From Zopfochytrium polystomum (Eukaryota; Chytridiomycota; Chytridiomycetes; Chytridiales; Chytridiaceae): DNA of 64,000 nt. The position numbers and the translations under genes are program-made. The notes under the pieces are model-generated. The model was given only the letters and a program-made list of their open reading frames with translations, did not search any database and was not told the origin of the DNA. The stretch is from assembly GCA_025765615.1 (NCBI GenBank), contig JAIVFJ010000167.1, positions 78,012 through 142,011 of the forward strand. The letters are read 5' to 3'. Positions within the stretch are counted from its first letter, which is position 1. Each line of letters opens with the position of its first letter. This document shows, piece by piece, positions 45,046 to 53,899 of the stretch.

Positions 45046-45650
45046 AAAGGGTTTGAACTGGTGCCTTTTTTTTAATTTTGTCCAAGTGTCCAAAGACTTT
45101 CTTCCCCTGGATGTGCTGTGAGTGTCATGCAAGCTTTGGAATAGTTCATTATCAGCGAAAAATCGGAGGCTGACCATCCACCCTGACAAGTCACCACACC
45201 CCCAACGCAGACGGCCGTGCGCTGTTGAAACATGGTGCCGTCCCATCTGCCCATGCATGCGACAAGGAGCCTGCTGTCATTGGTAAAAAAGTTGAAGGCC
45301 AAAAGTACATGGTTGATTGGGCAAAAAGGGTGCAGTGGGGACGGGTTGCAGATGGGACAACTTCGACCTGAGAGGGCAGCGGCAACTGCTGCCACGACCA
45401 TTGTAGCTCCTCTTAAGCACTATAGATCAATTGCAACAACATCATCTCACCTGGGGGCTGAGGAGGAAGGACAAAGCGTTCCCTTGTGCGAGTATGCCTC
45501 GCGTTGGGTTTCTGCCTCGCATCGAAGAAAAAAAATCCGGAGTAAAAAAAGACTGCTTCACAGCCGTTGCTGTTTGCATCCAGTCTTTATTCAGATCTGG
45601 GACATTTCGCCTGACATTGATCAAGATGAGCTGCTGGATTGAATTTTGCG
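45046..45650. other. Unassigned sequence
   Basis: About 600 bp between the Tc1 remnant and the Copia remnant. Open frames exist on both strands but none has recognisable motifs. It is probably eroded transposon sequence. Confidence 0.4.
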
Positions 45651-46862
45651 TCAAATCTTTCCAAAAATACTTGCAGGTCCCTGTTGCAGTGATTCTCGAG
45701 ACAGCCAAGCACGGGATTCATAGATGAAGTGGCAAATGATTGAGCACCGCCAGTCAGCATGCTCATTTTTGCTGGAAGCTGCAATTTCAGCTCCTTTAAA
45801 ATAACCTGTATAGTGTATATGGCCAGAGAGGATATCTGATAATACAGCTAGGAGCCATTGTGCTTCTTGGAAGGCTTCAGAAAGTGAGTAGTATTCTGCT
45901 TCTGTGGAGGATAGCAATATGCAATGTTGTTTGTGTGAGACCCAGGAGACAGCAGCGCCCACGAGGAAAACGACGTATCCAGTGCGCAATGTGCAGTCTC
46001 CAGGTTCACGCCCATAGGATGCATCAGCGTATGCAGCTGGTTCAATGGTGGTGAAGAGCTGTAGCAGCTTATGGCTTTGTCTGAAGAATAATCTGTAGTC
46101 CCAGGTGCCTTGGAGGGAACGAAGCAGGCGGCAGAGTGCATTGCGATGGCGCTGGCGTGGCTTCAGTTGGAACTGGGAGAGCACATTTGTTGCAAATGTG
46201 ATATCTGGTTGAGTTTGTGTTGCAAGATATTGAGCTTTCATGAGTGTGGATTGATACCAGCTAGAGTCGCTCTCGCTGAGCTCAATTGACGTTTCGTCAT
46301 GCATAAAGGTCATAGACATTGGAGTTGCTGTGCAAGTGACAGTGTTGACCCAAGTGGAGCCTGTGTCGTAGTCAACAATAACTTCAAAGTAGTTGAAACT
46401 GTCAAGAGAACGTGTACTGATCTTGCCAGTTTGGTCAGTACACAGCATCTGCAGCAGAGCAAAATCAAAACAAAGCTTGGCCTTGAGGTGTTGCCAGCGC
46501 ATCTTTGCCATATCGCAAATGAGGCAAGGCTCATGTGTTGTTGGTGGTGGAGCAGGAGCACCATTGACATCACCAGACTTGAGAGTGTCGCATACTTGCT
46601 CTTGGTGGATGTGGCCAAAATGTCGGTGCCAAAGGTTGCGTGCAGTTGCTGGTGATGTGTTGGCAATAGGCTGAACTGAAATTGTCTTCTGCGCAGCTGA
46701 GTGCTGGACTGGGATGAGATAGTAGAGGCTGTCGCATCGTTTGCCAATCTTGATGCTGTGTTGAAATGCAAGAAGCCTTGCCCATTCCACCAAACAGCGC
46801 TTATACCTTCTCCTCAACAACATTAAGAAAGCTTTTGACTGCGCCCCTGTTGCTGGCCTCAT
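45651..46862 (-). pseudogene. Internally deleted Copia polyprotein, frame still open (403 aa)
   Basis: The frame begins mid-element. It carries a GAG-pre-integrase zinc-binding part (LWHRHFGHIHQEQVCDTLKS, then CLICDMAKMRWQHLKAK) and the start of the integrase core (QMLCTDQTGKISTRSLDSF). Then it jumps in frame to the end of the RT and RNase H region: ATPMSMTFMHDET, STLMKAQYLATQTQPDITFA, EPAAYADASYGREPGD, and CILLSSTEAEYYSLSEAFQE. The integrase DDE core and the RT fingers/palm, including YVDD, are missing (about 600-700 codons compared with the nearby Copia-1). It is closest in layout to Copia-1 but diverged, so it represents another Copia lineage. Confidence 0.75.
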
Positions 46863-47219
46863 TGCCTCCTGGGAATGTATTCACCTCCTCTTCTTATTGT
46901 AAACAGTCTACTCTGAGTGAGTGAGTGGAAGGAGTGAATGAAGTGGAGATGTGTGTTTGTGGGTGGTCGGTCCTTCTAACCAACTTGTTATGAATTATTG
47001 ATACATAATGATGATATGCACGCTGTAATAGTTGCTAGGCAAGCATGACCAGCACAGGGAAAAAACCTCTCCTATATTATCTGCTTGAGCAGAGGAGGAG
47101 GAAAACTGTTAACACCAGGTTTCATACTTGGAGTATTTGTCAACAGCGGAAGCCAGCACCCAGGTCTGCATTGGCAGTTGCTCGCTCTCCCATGGGCATC
47201 GTGAGAACAATAACTGACA
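46863..47219. other. Unassigned sequence
   Basis: About 360 bp with no recognisable feature between the Copia remnant and the LINE remnant. Confidence 0.4.
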
Positions 47220-49050
47220 GTCACAATAGGTTCGGATCCGTCTTGTGCCTCTTGCTGTTAACCAGTCAGTTCCGCCTAACACTTATGTTTGCATGTGCGT
47301 CAATTCTCAACGTCATTTTCGCTCCTCTGTCATCACAGCTTTTGGCCCATCCCCTTCCTTCCCCATTGGCACTATGATTCAGCAAGGCAACCTTGAGGGA
47401 CCCCTTGATTGGCGTATCTTTTGGGACCCTGTTCTTTGCGTTCTTGATCGTTGTACCACCAGTTTTGTTTTCTCAGTTCCCACCCCCATAACTTTTCCTG
47501 TCCAATTCTTCAACCCGCCCCACCCCCTGTTTCTGTTACTGGCTTTACCCTTGTCAACGACACCAACACCCTCTCCAGCACCTTGGAGGATCTTCAGCTC
47601 CAGGCCAACCTCCTCTTTGAGTATCAGTCACATGACAACATCAAGTCTAACACCAAGTCTGCTGTCAGCACCATGCGATCAGCACCAACCACTATCAACT
47701 GGGGCACCACAGCCCTTCCCATCCACCCCCCTAACACCACCTTTTGACACCTTGGCAAGTACTGCACAGCAGACGGTATGAGCTCAGCAGCACAGCAGCA
47801 AATCCTTTCCACCCTACCAATTTTTTTCCTCAACAGTATCAAACACAAAAGATGGGTGACAAATGCTTCTAACTTCATCCCTCCTCCCACATGTCAAAAC
47901 TGCCATTCTCCCCCATACTTTCCTCAATAACCTCACCACACTCCGTTGCAAAACTTTCAAACGCCTGGTTGGCTCTGCACCTTCTTTCACAATGCTCTAC
48001 TCCATTACCCCATTACCCATAACCTCCCTGACTTTTACAACAAATACTGCTCTGACATGATTGTTGACCTCAACTCCTGCTTGAACTTCCCCTCTCTCGT
48101 TGGCCACATAAGCCGTATCATGATGCACCGCCTCCAACTTGACCTCGCCACTGGAACTCCAGTTTTTTCACATCCCTTACCATTGTCCCAGCCAAAAAAA
48201 CACTTCACTAAGTCTCTCATTCCCCTTCTTTTTAGCCAACAAACATCCTTCCAATACTCTGGCCCACCATTATTTTCTGTTCACCTCACTCTATCAACAC
48301 ATTAGTTCCTTGGCATAATTTTCTCAACGTGCTTCCCACTCTCCGTTCACACTCTGTCTTCTTCCTTGAACAACTTTTTGACCTCTGCCTCACCAGTCCC
48401 TCCTACAAAGACAGCCCTCTCCCTGACAAGCTCTGTGAAGTGTACCACGTCATTAAGACCTTTATTTTCACTCTTCCCACCTTTGGCTCTTCAGTCTTTT
48501 ACCACAGCCCTCCTGATGGTCCTCTTTACAATCCCTTTTACCCAACTTCTTTGGATCCCCTTCTCCATCCACCCCCTTGCCTGCGGCAGTATTTTCTGTC
48601 GGATGACCCCACCACATGTGGAGTTCTTCTGCATTGTTGACTGGACCCACACAGTCCCAAACCCCCAACTCCTTTCTCATCACTACTCCAGGCTCCCAAT
48701 GCCTTGGCTGCCCCATTGGCTCCCCCCCATTCTCTTACCCCTGCAGCAAGTACATCTCTCCCTACAATCCAACTTCCCTTGCACACTCCACCTACACAGT
48801 CCCCATCAGCAGCCGCACAACTGCTACTGCAACTCGACCCTCCCAGTCCATCTTCTTTGTTAACTCGCCTTCCCCAACCACCGTTTTCACACCCACACCT
48901 TTCCCACTCCTCACCTCCCGGCACTCCACTTTCAATCCAGCTCCCTTCACGAATCCCTGCTTTCAACCAATGCACATGCCCTTCCTCCCTGCTGCCATTG
49001 CTCATACCCACCTATCCTTGACCTTTGACACTGACGGCTCCTTCACTGTA
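47220..49050 (+). pseudogene. Decayed LINE-type (non-LTR) reverse transcriptase with RNase H trace
   Basis: Three frames must be combined. GTMIQQGNLEGPLDWRIFWD (about 47371-47430) resembles the RT motif with RQGDPLSP. VTGFTLVNDTNTLSSTLEDL (about 47537-47596) aligns with the catalytic F/YADD region but reads VNDT. It continues LFEYQSHDNIKSNTKSAVST and a thumb-like stretch to about 48300. LTFDTDGSFTV (about 49018-49050) has the TDGS start of an RNase H domain. Many frame changes and stops make it inactive. It ends abruptly against a Copia integrase fragment at about 49050. Confidence 0.55.
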
Positions 49051-49290
49051 AGGCCTGCATTATTGTCAAACAGACTCGTGCTGCTATTCACAATACAGAT
49101 CCTCCAGATAAACTACCAGGCGAACATTTAGCCTTTGATCTAGTGGAAGTCAAACCAAAGTTTTGAGGATAATATGGTTTTGCTCTCATCACTATTGACT
49201 ATGCAAGAAATTATCTGCGGTCAACAAACCTTCAGAGAAAGTCAGAAGCACTACCAGAGGCCATTAAGATAATCCAACAATTGGAGACAG
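49050..49290 (+). pseudogene. Copia integrase fragment
   Basis: After KACIIVKQTRAAIHNTDPP, the frame PGEHLAFDLVEVKPKF, a stop, then YGFALITIDYARNYLRSTNL and QRKSEALPEAIKIIQQLE match the N-terminal half of an LTR-retrotransposon integrase core (first catalytic Asp in AFDLVE). It has in-frame stops and ends where an LTR fragment begins. Confidence 0.6.
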
Positions 49291-49299
49291 TTCGGGATG

Positions 49300-49390
49300 T
49301 GTTGAGATTCGACCCACAGGGTACACTACACCTGTTACTGATGATCCCTTTGAGTACTCCATCCAATCACATTGGATGGGGTGTTTGAAG
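49300..49390 (+). mobile_element. Fragment of the Copia-1/2 family LTR (5' end)
   Basis: Starting TGTTGAGATTCGACCCAC, about 90 bp nearly identical to the first 90 bp of the Copia-1 LTR at 50432, with a handful of substitutions. Similarity stops after GGGTGTTTGAAG. It is either an eroded LTR or the 5' end of a related subfamily LTR. Confidence 0.7.
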
Positions 49391-50431
49391 TGTTAGATTT
49401 TGGGTTTTTGCAGTAAGCAGTGTGCAGGAGCAACACCTCACACTGTAGTGCATGGGAGCACCAACTGTGATGAGGATTTGGTGCATTTTTTGTCACCTGG
49501 TCTTTGTCACAATTTTGTATAAAGCCAAACAGCATACATTGTACAACAGTCTCCCATCTCAGCTTCACCATCACAAGAGAGTAGTCCACCAGAGTAGTTC
49601 ACCACCATCCACAAACAGCAGCAGTCATTTCTTTCATACAAAATTGTGACCCATCCCAATCATCTGGAGTATAAACAACAAGCAGAATCGAGGAAGAACG
49701 TGCAGAACGCAGCAACACACTTGAAAAACGAGTAAACAAACAGTGCCACTCACCACCACACATCACCAGCATCACTACCTGCAGAACCAACACCTTCAGT
49801 TTTTGTACCCCCACCATTTCACCACGTCCACACCACTTTTAACACTGGGGAAGACGTTTTGACCATCGTTTTTCGCTGCAGCAGCGTTGCAGAGCGTGTA
49901 ACAGCACTCATCGACAACATCAGCCACCTGATAACGCCGAATTTCGAGAGTTTACGTTTGCAACTTCTTTCAATTGCTTCAGGAATCGCTTACCACCACA
50001 GGAAAGAGCTACTTCCACTCTATCTATCCACCAAATATCGTGATCTTCGACTGGTTCCTTGCAGAATAACAGCTGTCCGCGATTTTACTGTTCAATTAGC
50101 ACTCAACTCGTCGAAATTGCTGTATTGGAGCTTCCCACCAACACAACTCAGCCAAAACCCGACCAAATCACTTAAAACCAATTTCTCTGCACTCAGCAAC
50201 TACTGATCTACGTGAGGCAACTCAGTGATTCTCCAATTTCGTCGTTGGCCTCGTGGGTTATTGAGTTACAAGCTGCATCTGCATTTTGGCCCATCTAGTC
50301 ACTCAATTTCGCTCCACAAACGTGACAAGTCTGTTTTCTCAACACCAACTCGTTACACACATCACCTATCCACCTATCCACACCCATACCTTGACCATCA
50401 AGTGTCGTGTCACGCTTGTTGAGTCTGCTAC
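49391..50431. other. Unassigned transposon-flank sequence
   Basis: About 1 kb with a frame at 49859-50206 (115 codons) of no recognisable family. It may include the continuation of the diverged LTR at 49300. The last five bases, GCTAC (50427-50431), are the candidate target duplication of Copia-1. Confidence 0.4.
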
Positions 50432-50622
50432 TGTTGAGATTCGACCCACGGGGTACACTACGCCCGTTACTGATGATCCCTTTGAGAACTCCATCCAATC
50501 ACATTGGATGGGGTGTTTGAAGGGCTCAGTAGATTCAATACTTGAATGGGGCGCTCGGAAGGGCTAATCTGTTCTCAATAAAAAGAGATAGGCAAAGGCG
50601 GCTGTTGTTCTAGCTTTGTTCA

Positions 50623-50636
50623 TCCTACCGGTAGGA
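50623..50636. promoter_or_regulatory. Perfect 14-bp palindrome in Copia U3
   Basis: TCCTACCGGTAGGA is its own reverse complement and is conserved in the Copia-2 LTR (near 63345-63358). It is a candidate site for a dimeric DNA-binding protein. Function is not known. Confidence 0.5.
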
Positions 50637-50740
50637 ACAATGCAATTAGAACATGCACAAAAACGCGCAAACTACGCACTCTGCACATGTAACACAGCAC
50701 AGCAAGCATGCAGAAGCAGTGTACCACTGCCCCAGGCTCC

Positions 50741-50850
50741 GGAATTCCGCTCTCTGCACCGGAATTCCGCCCTTTTGCATCGGAATTCCGCTTCCTGATC
50801 TGGAATTCCTCTCTCTGCACCGGAATTCCGCTTCCTGATCTGGAATTCCA
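50741..50850 (+). repeat. GGAATTCC-bearing tandem repeats in the Copia LTR
   Basis: Six roughly 15-25-bp units alternate GGAATTCCGC with CTTCCTGATCT or CTCTCTGCACC. The matching block in Copia-2 (about 63205-63310) has a different unit order and number, so the array is length-variable. Confidence 0.75.
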
Positions 50851-51041
50851 GCTTTCCTGCTGTGCTGTGCAATCTGAGCAATGCAACAGGCATTTAGGAA
50901 TCAGGGATTGCACCAATCACTGCATTTCTAAAATGAGATAAAAACTGAGCTCACCAGAGATTGCACCAATCATTGGATTTCTAAAAACAAGAAAAAAAGC
51001 GGCTTGTTTCCCAAACAAGCTTCCTGATTTGGAAACAACCA

Positions 51042-51087
51042 AACCAATTTACAAGCAACTGTTTCTCAAACAAGCTGTAAATTGGTT
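51042..51087 (+). repeat. 12-bp inverted repeat in the Copia LTR
   Basis: Arms AACCAATTTACA (51042-51053) and TGTAAATTGGTT (51076-51087) with a 22-nt spacer. It is also present in the Copia-2 LTR. It could form a hairpin or a paired binding site. Confidence 0.6.
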
Positions 51088-51098
51088 CCTGGTGGTAC

Positions 51099-51320
51099 TC
51101 AGCCCAGACAAAGTGCTCAGCCCAAGGTGGTACTCAGCCCTGGCTGGTACTTAGCCCTAGGTGGTGCACAGCCCAGGCTGGTACTCAGCCCTGGGTGGTG
51201 CTCAGCCCAGGCTGGTACTTAGCCCTGGCTGGTGCTCAGCCCTGAGTGATGCCCAGCCCTGGGTGGTACTCAGCCCTGAATGGGTACTTAGCCCAGGCTG
51301 GGGGTTGGTGCTCAGCCTGT
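51099..51320 (+). repeat. AGCCC minisatellite in the Copia LTR
   Basis: About a dozen tandem units of 15-20 bp of the form GGTACTCAGCCCTGGGT upstream of the TATA box. The same array is present, inverted, in Copia-2 (about 62757-62965). Enhancer-like repetition in U3 is typical of LTR elements; the bound factor is unknown. Confidence 0.8.
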
Positions 51321-51395
51321 TTTATCTCATTTCTGTGGCCTGCTCTGTGCAGCCCACTTCTCCCTCTGTTTTCTGATGGCTCCAACCTGCAGGAG

Positions 51396-51402
51396 TATAA
51401 AA
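51396..51402 (+). promoter_or_regulatory. TATA box of Copia-1
   Basis: TATAAAA in the sequence GGAGTATAAAAGCAAC, followed about 250 bp later by the LTR end. It is conserved in the inverted Copia-2 LTR near 62650-62660. Confidence 0.7.
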
Positions 51403-51867
51403 GCAACAACCTCTCACAGAGATCAAAAAAGGAATCCAACCCCCTCCTTGCTGCTTTGACAGAATCCAGTGCAAAACAAGCCACTCTCTCTTCCTCCATT
51501 TGCTCTCTCTTCCATCTCTGCCCACTCACTCCTCTCTCCTCTCTACATCCTCTCACTCCTCTCCCTTTTCCATCATCACTGCTCTCTCTCTCTCTCTCTC
51601 TCTCTTCATCCCCACACACACCAAGTCCCTCCAGTCCTGGGTGGGATTTCATCACAAAGCTACCTACAAGCCGTCGGCCACACTCGTACGCTCGAACAGG
51701 GCCCTGCTGCTCTTACAAGAAAAGGGTTTCTGACTCTAAACAAGACCAACCTGTCTGTGAGCACCGGCTCACCAGCTACTTTAAGGCAACAAAGGGCTCT
51801 TGGCTCTCTACAAGAAAAGGGCTACCGCTCTAAACAAGTCCACTGGTCCACCAAGCCGCTACCTAGC

Positions 51868-52704
51868 ATGTCTTCTTCGACCCCCAAGGCTGTCCGCTTC
51901 TCTTCTTACGGCTACCAGGCTTGGGAACTGCATGTGGAAGAAGTCATCAAGCCGGTCATGGCATACAATCTTGTTGCCAGCTTCCTCAAGCCTGATTACT
52001 TCGGTACGTTCAACGAGCACTGCACCAAGGTCGGCATCGGCGCTGCTCCTCCCAGTATTGGTTCTCCCCCTGAATCCTCTGCAACGGCGGAGGCCAAGGC
52101 TGCGTACAGTGAGATGTACCGTCTGCACCACGCTGCCCTTGACAAGTACCACACTGGTATACGCCAAGAACACAAGACCTACAGGGAGCTTGAGGCCCAA
52201 CACGACAAGGCGGTTGCTACCCTCGACTCCTGCTCGCGCATCGAGGATGTGCGCTCCATGAATGCAGCAAACATCACCAACTGCGCTGATCGGTACAAGT
52301 GGCTCAATGACAAGTACGCCCTGCAGGACCACACTGGTTCACAGCAGGACAAGTGGCTTGCGACTTACAGTCGTTTGGCAAAACCCAGAGACTCTGGTCC
52401 GGCAGTCCAGGAGTGGTACACCACTCTGACCACACTGGTCACGGATTGGCCAAAGCATTTCAAATGTACTGCCACCACTTGCAGGGGTGTGACAAACATC
52501 CTGCGTTCTGCCATCATCCACAAAGCAAGGGAAACGCTGCCTGGACATGAAATCTTCTCTGGCGTTCGTCAAAATCTTCTCAAGGGGCTGTCAGGCTACT
52601 GCCAACACCAGCGATCTCGTCAAGGAGTTGACAAACTGCCACACGCTGTACCAGCAAAGCAAAGAGAAGAACAGCAGACACTCTACTCACCATGGCACTT
52701 CTGA
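51868..52704 (+). CDS. gag: Copia-1 Gag, first frame
   Basis: ATG 51868 gives MSSSTPKAVRFSSYGYQAWE. Capsid-like helical sequence follows (HVEEVIKPVMAYNLVASFLK, EAQHDKAVATLDSCSRIEDV, VQEWYTTLTTLVTDWPKHFK, SAIIHKARETLPGHEIFSGV). After about 52579 this frame stops making sense (PWHF, stop at 52704), while the +1 frame continues smoothly. The break falls in a G4 run (52576-52579). One G fewer would join the frames, so it is either a one-base insertion in this copy or, less likely, a programmed shift. Confidence 0.75.
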   Translation: MSSSTPKAVRFSSYGYQAWELHVEEVIKPVMAYNLVASFLKPDYFGTFNEHCTKVGIGAAPPSIGSPPESSATAEAKAAYSEMYRLHHAALDKYHTGIRQEHKTYRELEAQHDKAVATLDSCSRIEDVRSMNAANITNCADRYKWLNDKYALQDHTGSQQDKWLATYSRLAKPRDSGPAVQEWYTTLTTLVTDWPKHFKCTATTCRGVTNILRSAIIHKARETLPGHEIFSGVRQNLLKGLSGYCQHQRSRQGVDKLPHAVPAKQREEQQTLYSPWHF

Positions 52705-53899
52705 GATGGAAACAGCTGCTTCAGCAAAGACCTCAGTGGCAACCAAGAAGCGCAAGATCGGTGAGGCACTCAACGGCAAGCCTACTTGTGACCTTCATGG
52801 AATCTGGGTCTCACACTCTCGCGAGGAATGCCTCAAGTTCCCTCACGGGAAGTCAGAGCCAGCTCGCCCTGCAAAGAAGGCCAAGGGCAAGCAGCCTGCA
52901 CACGCCAAAGAAGCCAAGGCCACGCCAGCTGATTCCAAGAAAGCTACTGAGACTGCCAAGATTGCACGTGAGGTGGCTGCTAAAGAACACCACCAAGCCT
53001 CTTGCGCAGCCTCTGAGGATTCTCCTCCCCACAAATGCTACAGGATGGATACTCCACCACCGCCTACTGAAGCAGAAGACGTCGAAATGTTGGAGTTCAG
53101 TACTGAGGGTGCTGCGCGCCTTGCAGACACATCAGCTCTAGACGACTTCCTTTCAGTAGAAAGGGCACTTGCGGCACGGGAGTTTGAAATTGGAACATGC
53201 CAGGCCGTTGAGGTGGAGGAGGAATTTGAAGTGGAACTCACAGTTACACTTCTTGACGGCAGAATGGATCCAGACTGGATCACTGACAACATTGTCTCAA
53301 ACGTCGGCTACAAAGTGATGTACGAATCTGGACGTTTCCTCTACCGCAACGTCACCTACCGCCGCATCTACGAGACTGCGCTGATGGCAAGACTTGCTGG
53401 CGGCAACCCACACCAGGTCATCCTTGACTCTGGGGCTTCCAGGACAATGTCGCCTTGTGAAGAGCACTTCACAAACTTGCGGCCCACCTCCCAGCAGATC
53501 AAAACAGCTGACGGCTTTGCAACTGCCACTGGAGTGGGCGACTTCACCCTGTTCGTTAACGGAAGAGCTCTCATCATGAGGAACTCACTCTATGTGCCAG
53601 AGTTCTCAGACACTCTACTCTCGGTTCAGCAAATCGTGCGGCAGACAGGTCACAACGTGACTTTCACAGCAGACACAGCCCTAGTTGCATCCTCGGGTAC
53701 ATGGTTCAGACTTTACCATTGCTCACAGGGACACAGGAATGTTTATGTTGTGGACCCTTCTCTTCTGACGGGACATACTGGTCTCGACAGGGCAGAACTT
53801 GGAAGGGACGCGCCGACTCCTTCGGGGGACGCCCCAGGTGAGTCGCAACAGCAAACTGCTCCTTTGCAAACTGCAACCTCCAACTTTAAGTCAAACTGA
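52580..53899 (+). CDS. Copia-1 Gag C-terminus and protease, second frame
   Basis: Continues Gag from the G4 run (TANTSDLVKELTNCHTLYQQ). It has a zinc-binding-like CDLHGIWVSHSREEC, a K/A-rich linker and an acidic part. The aspartic protease region is QVILDSGASRTMSPC (active site DSGA at about 53428-53440) with IMRNSLYVPEFSDTLLSVQQ. It stops at 53899, just before the integrase section, which lies in a third frame. Confidence 0.75.
   Translation, partial: SRGCQATANTSDLVKELTNCHTLYQQSKEKNSRHSTHHGTSEMETAASAKTSVATKKRKIGEALNGKPTCDLHGIWVSHSREECLKFPHGKSEPARPAKKAKGKQPAHAKEAKATPADSKKATETAKIAREVAAKEHHQASCAASEDSPPHKCYRMDTPPPPTEAEDVEMLEFSTEGAARLADTSALDDFLSVERALAAREFEIGTCQAVEVEEEFEVELTVTLLDGRMDPDWITDNIVSNVGYKVMYESGRFLYRNVTYRRIYETALMARLAGGNPHQVILDSGASRTMSPCEEHFTNLRPTSQQIKTADGFATATGVGDFTLFVNGRALIMRNSLYVPEFSDTLLSVQQIVRQTGHNVTFTADTALVASSGTWFRLYHCSQGHRNVYVVDPSLLTGHTGLDRAELGRDAPTPSGDAPGESQQQTAPLQTATSNFKSN

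Larger units (their letters stand above)
50432..51654 (+). mobile_element. Copia-1 5' LTR (1223 bp)
   Basis: It begins TGTTGAGATTC and ends GGGATTTCATCA (TG...CA). Boundaries are set by comparison with the inverted Copia-2 LTR, where similarity stops exactly after TCATCA at one end and where pol-side sequence begins at the other. It has a TATA box (TATAAAA, 51396-51402), a 14-bp palindrome (50623-50636), a GGAATTCC repeat block and an AGCCC repeat block. Confidence 0.88.

Noticed and set aside
45072..45401. Minus-strand ORF of 109 codons in the gap after the Tc1 remnant
   Set aside because: No recognisable motif, no splice partners, and set in eroded transposon DNA.
50741..50850. GGAATTCC repeats as heat-shock elements
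   Set aside because: GAA and TTC are directly abutting here, without the 2-nt spacing required of nGAAnnTTCn.
51099..51320. CRISPR-like array
   Set aside because: The units are contiguous minisatellite repeats without unique spacers, inside an LTR of a eukaryotic retrotransposon.
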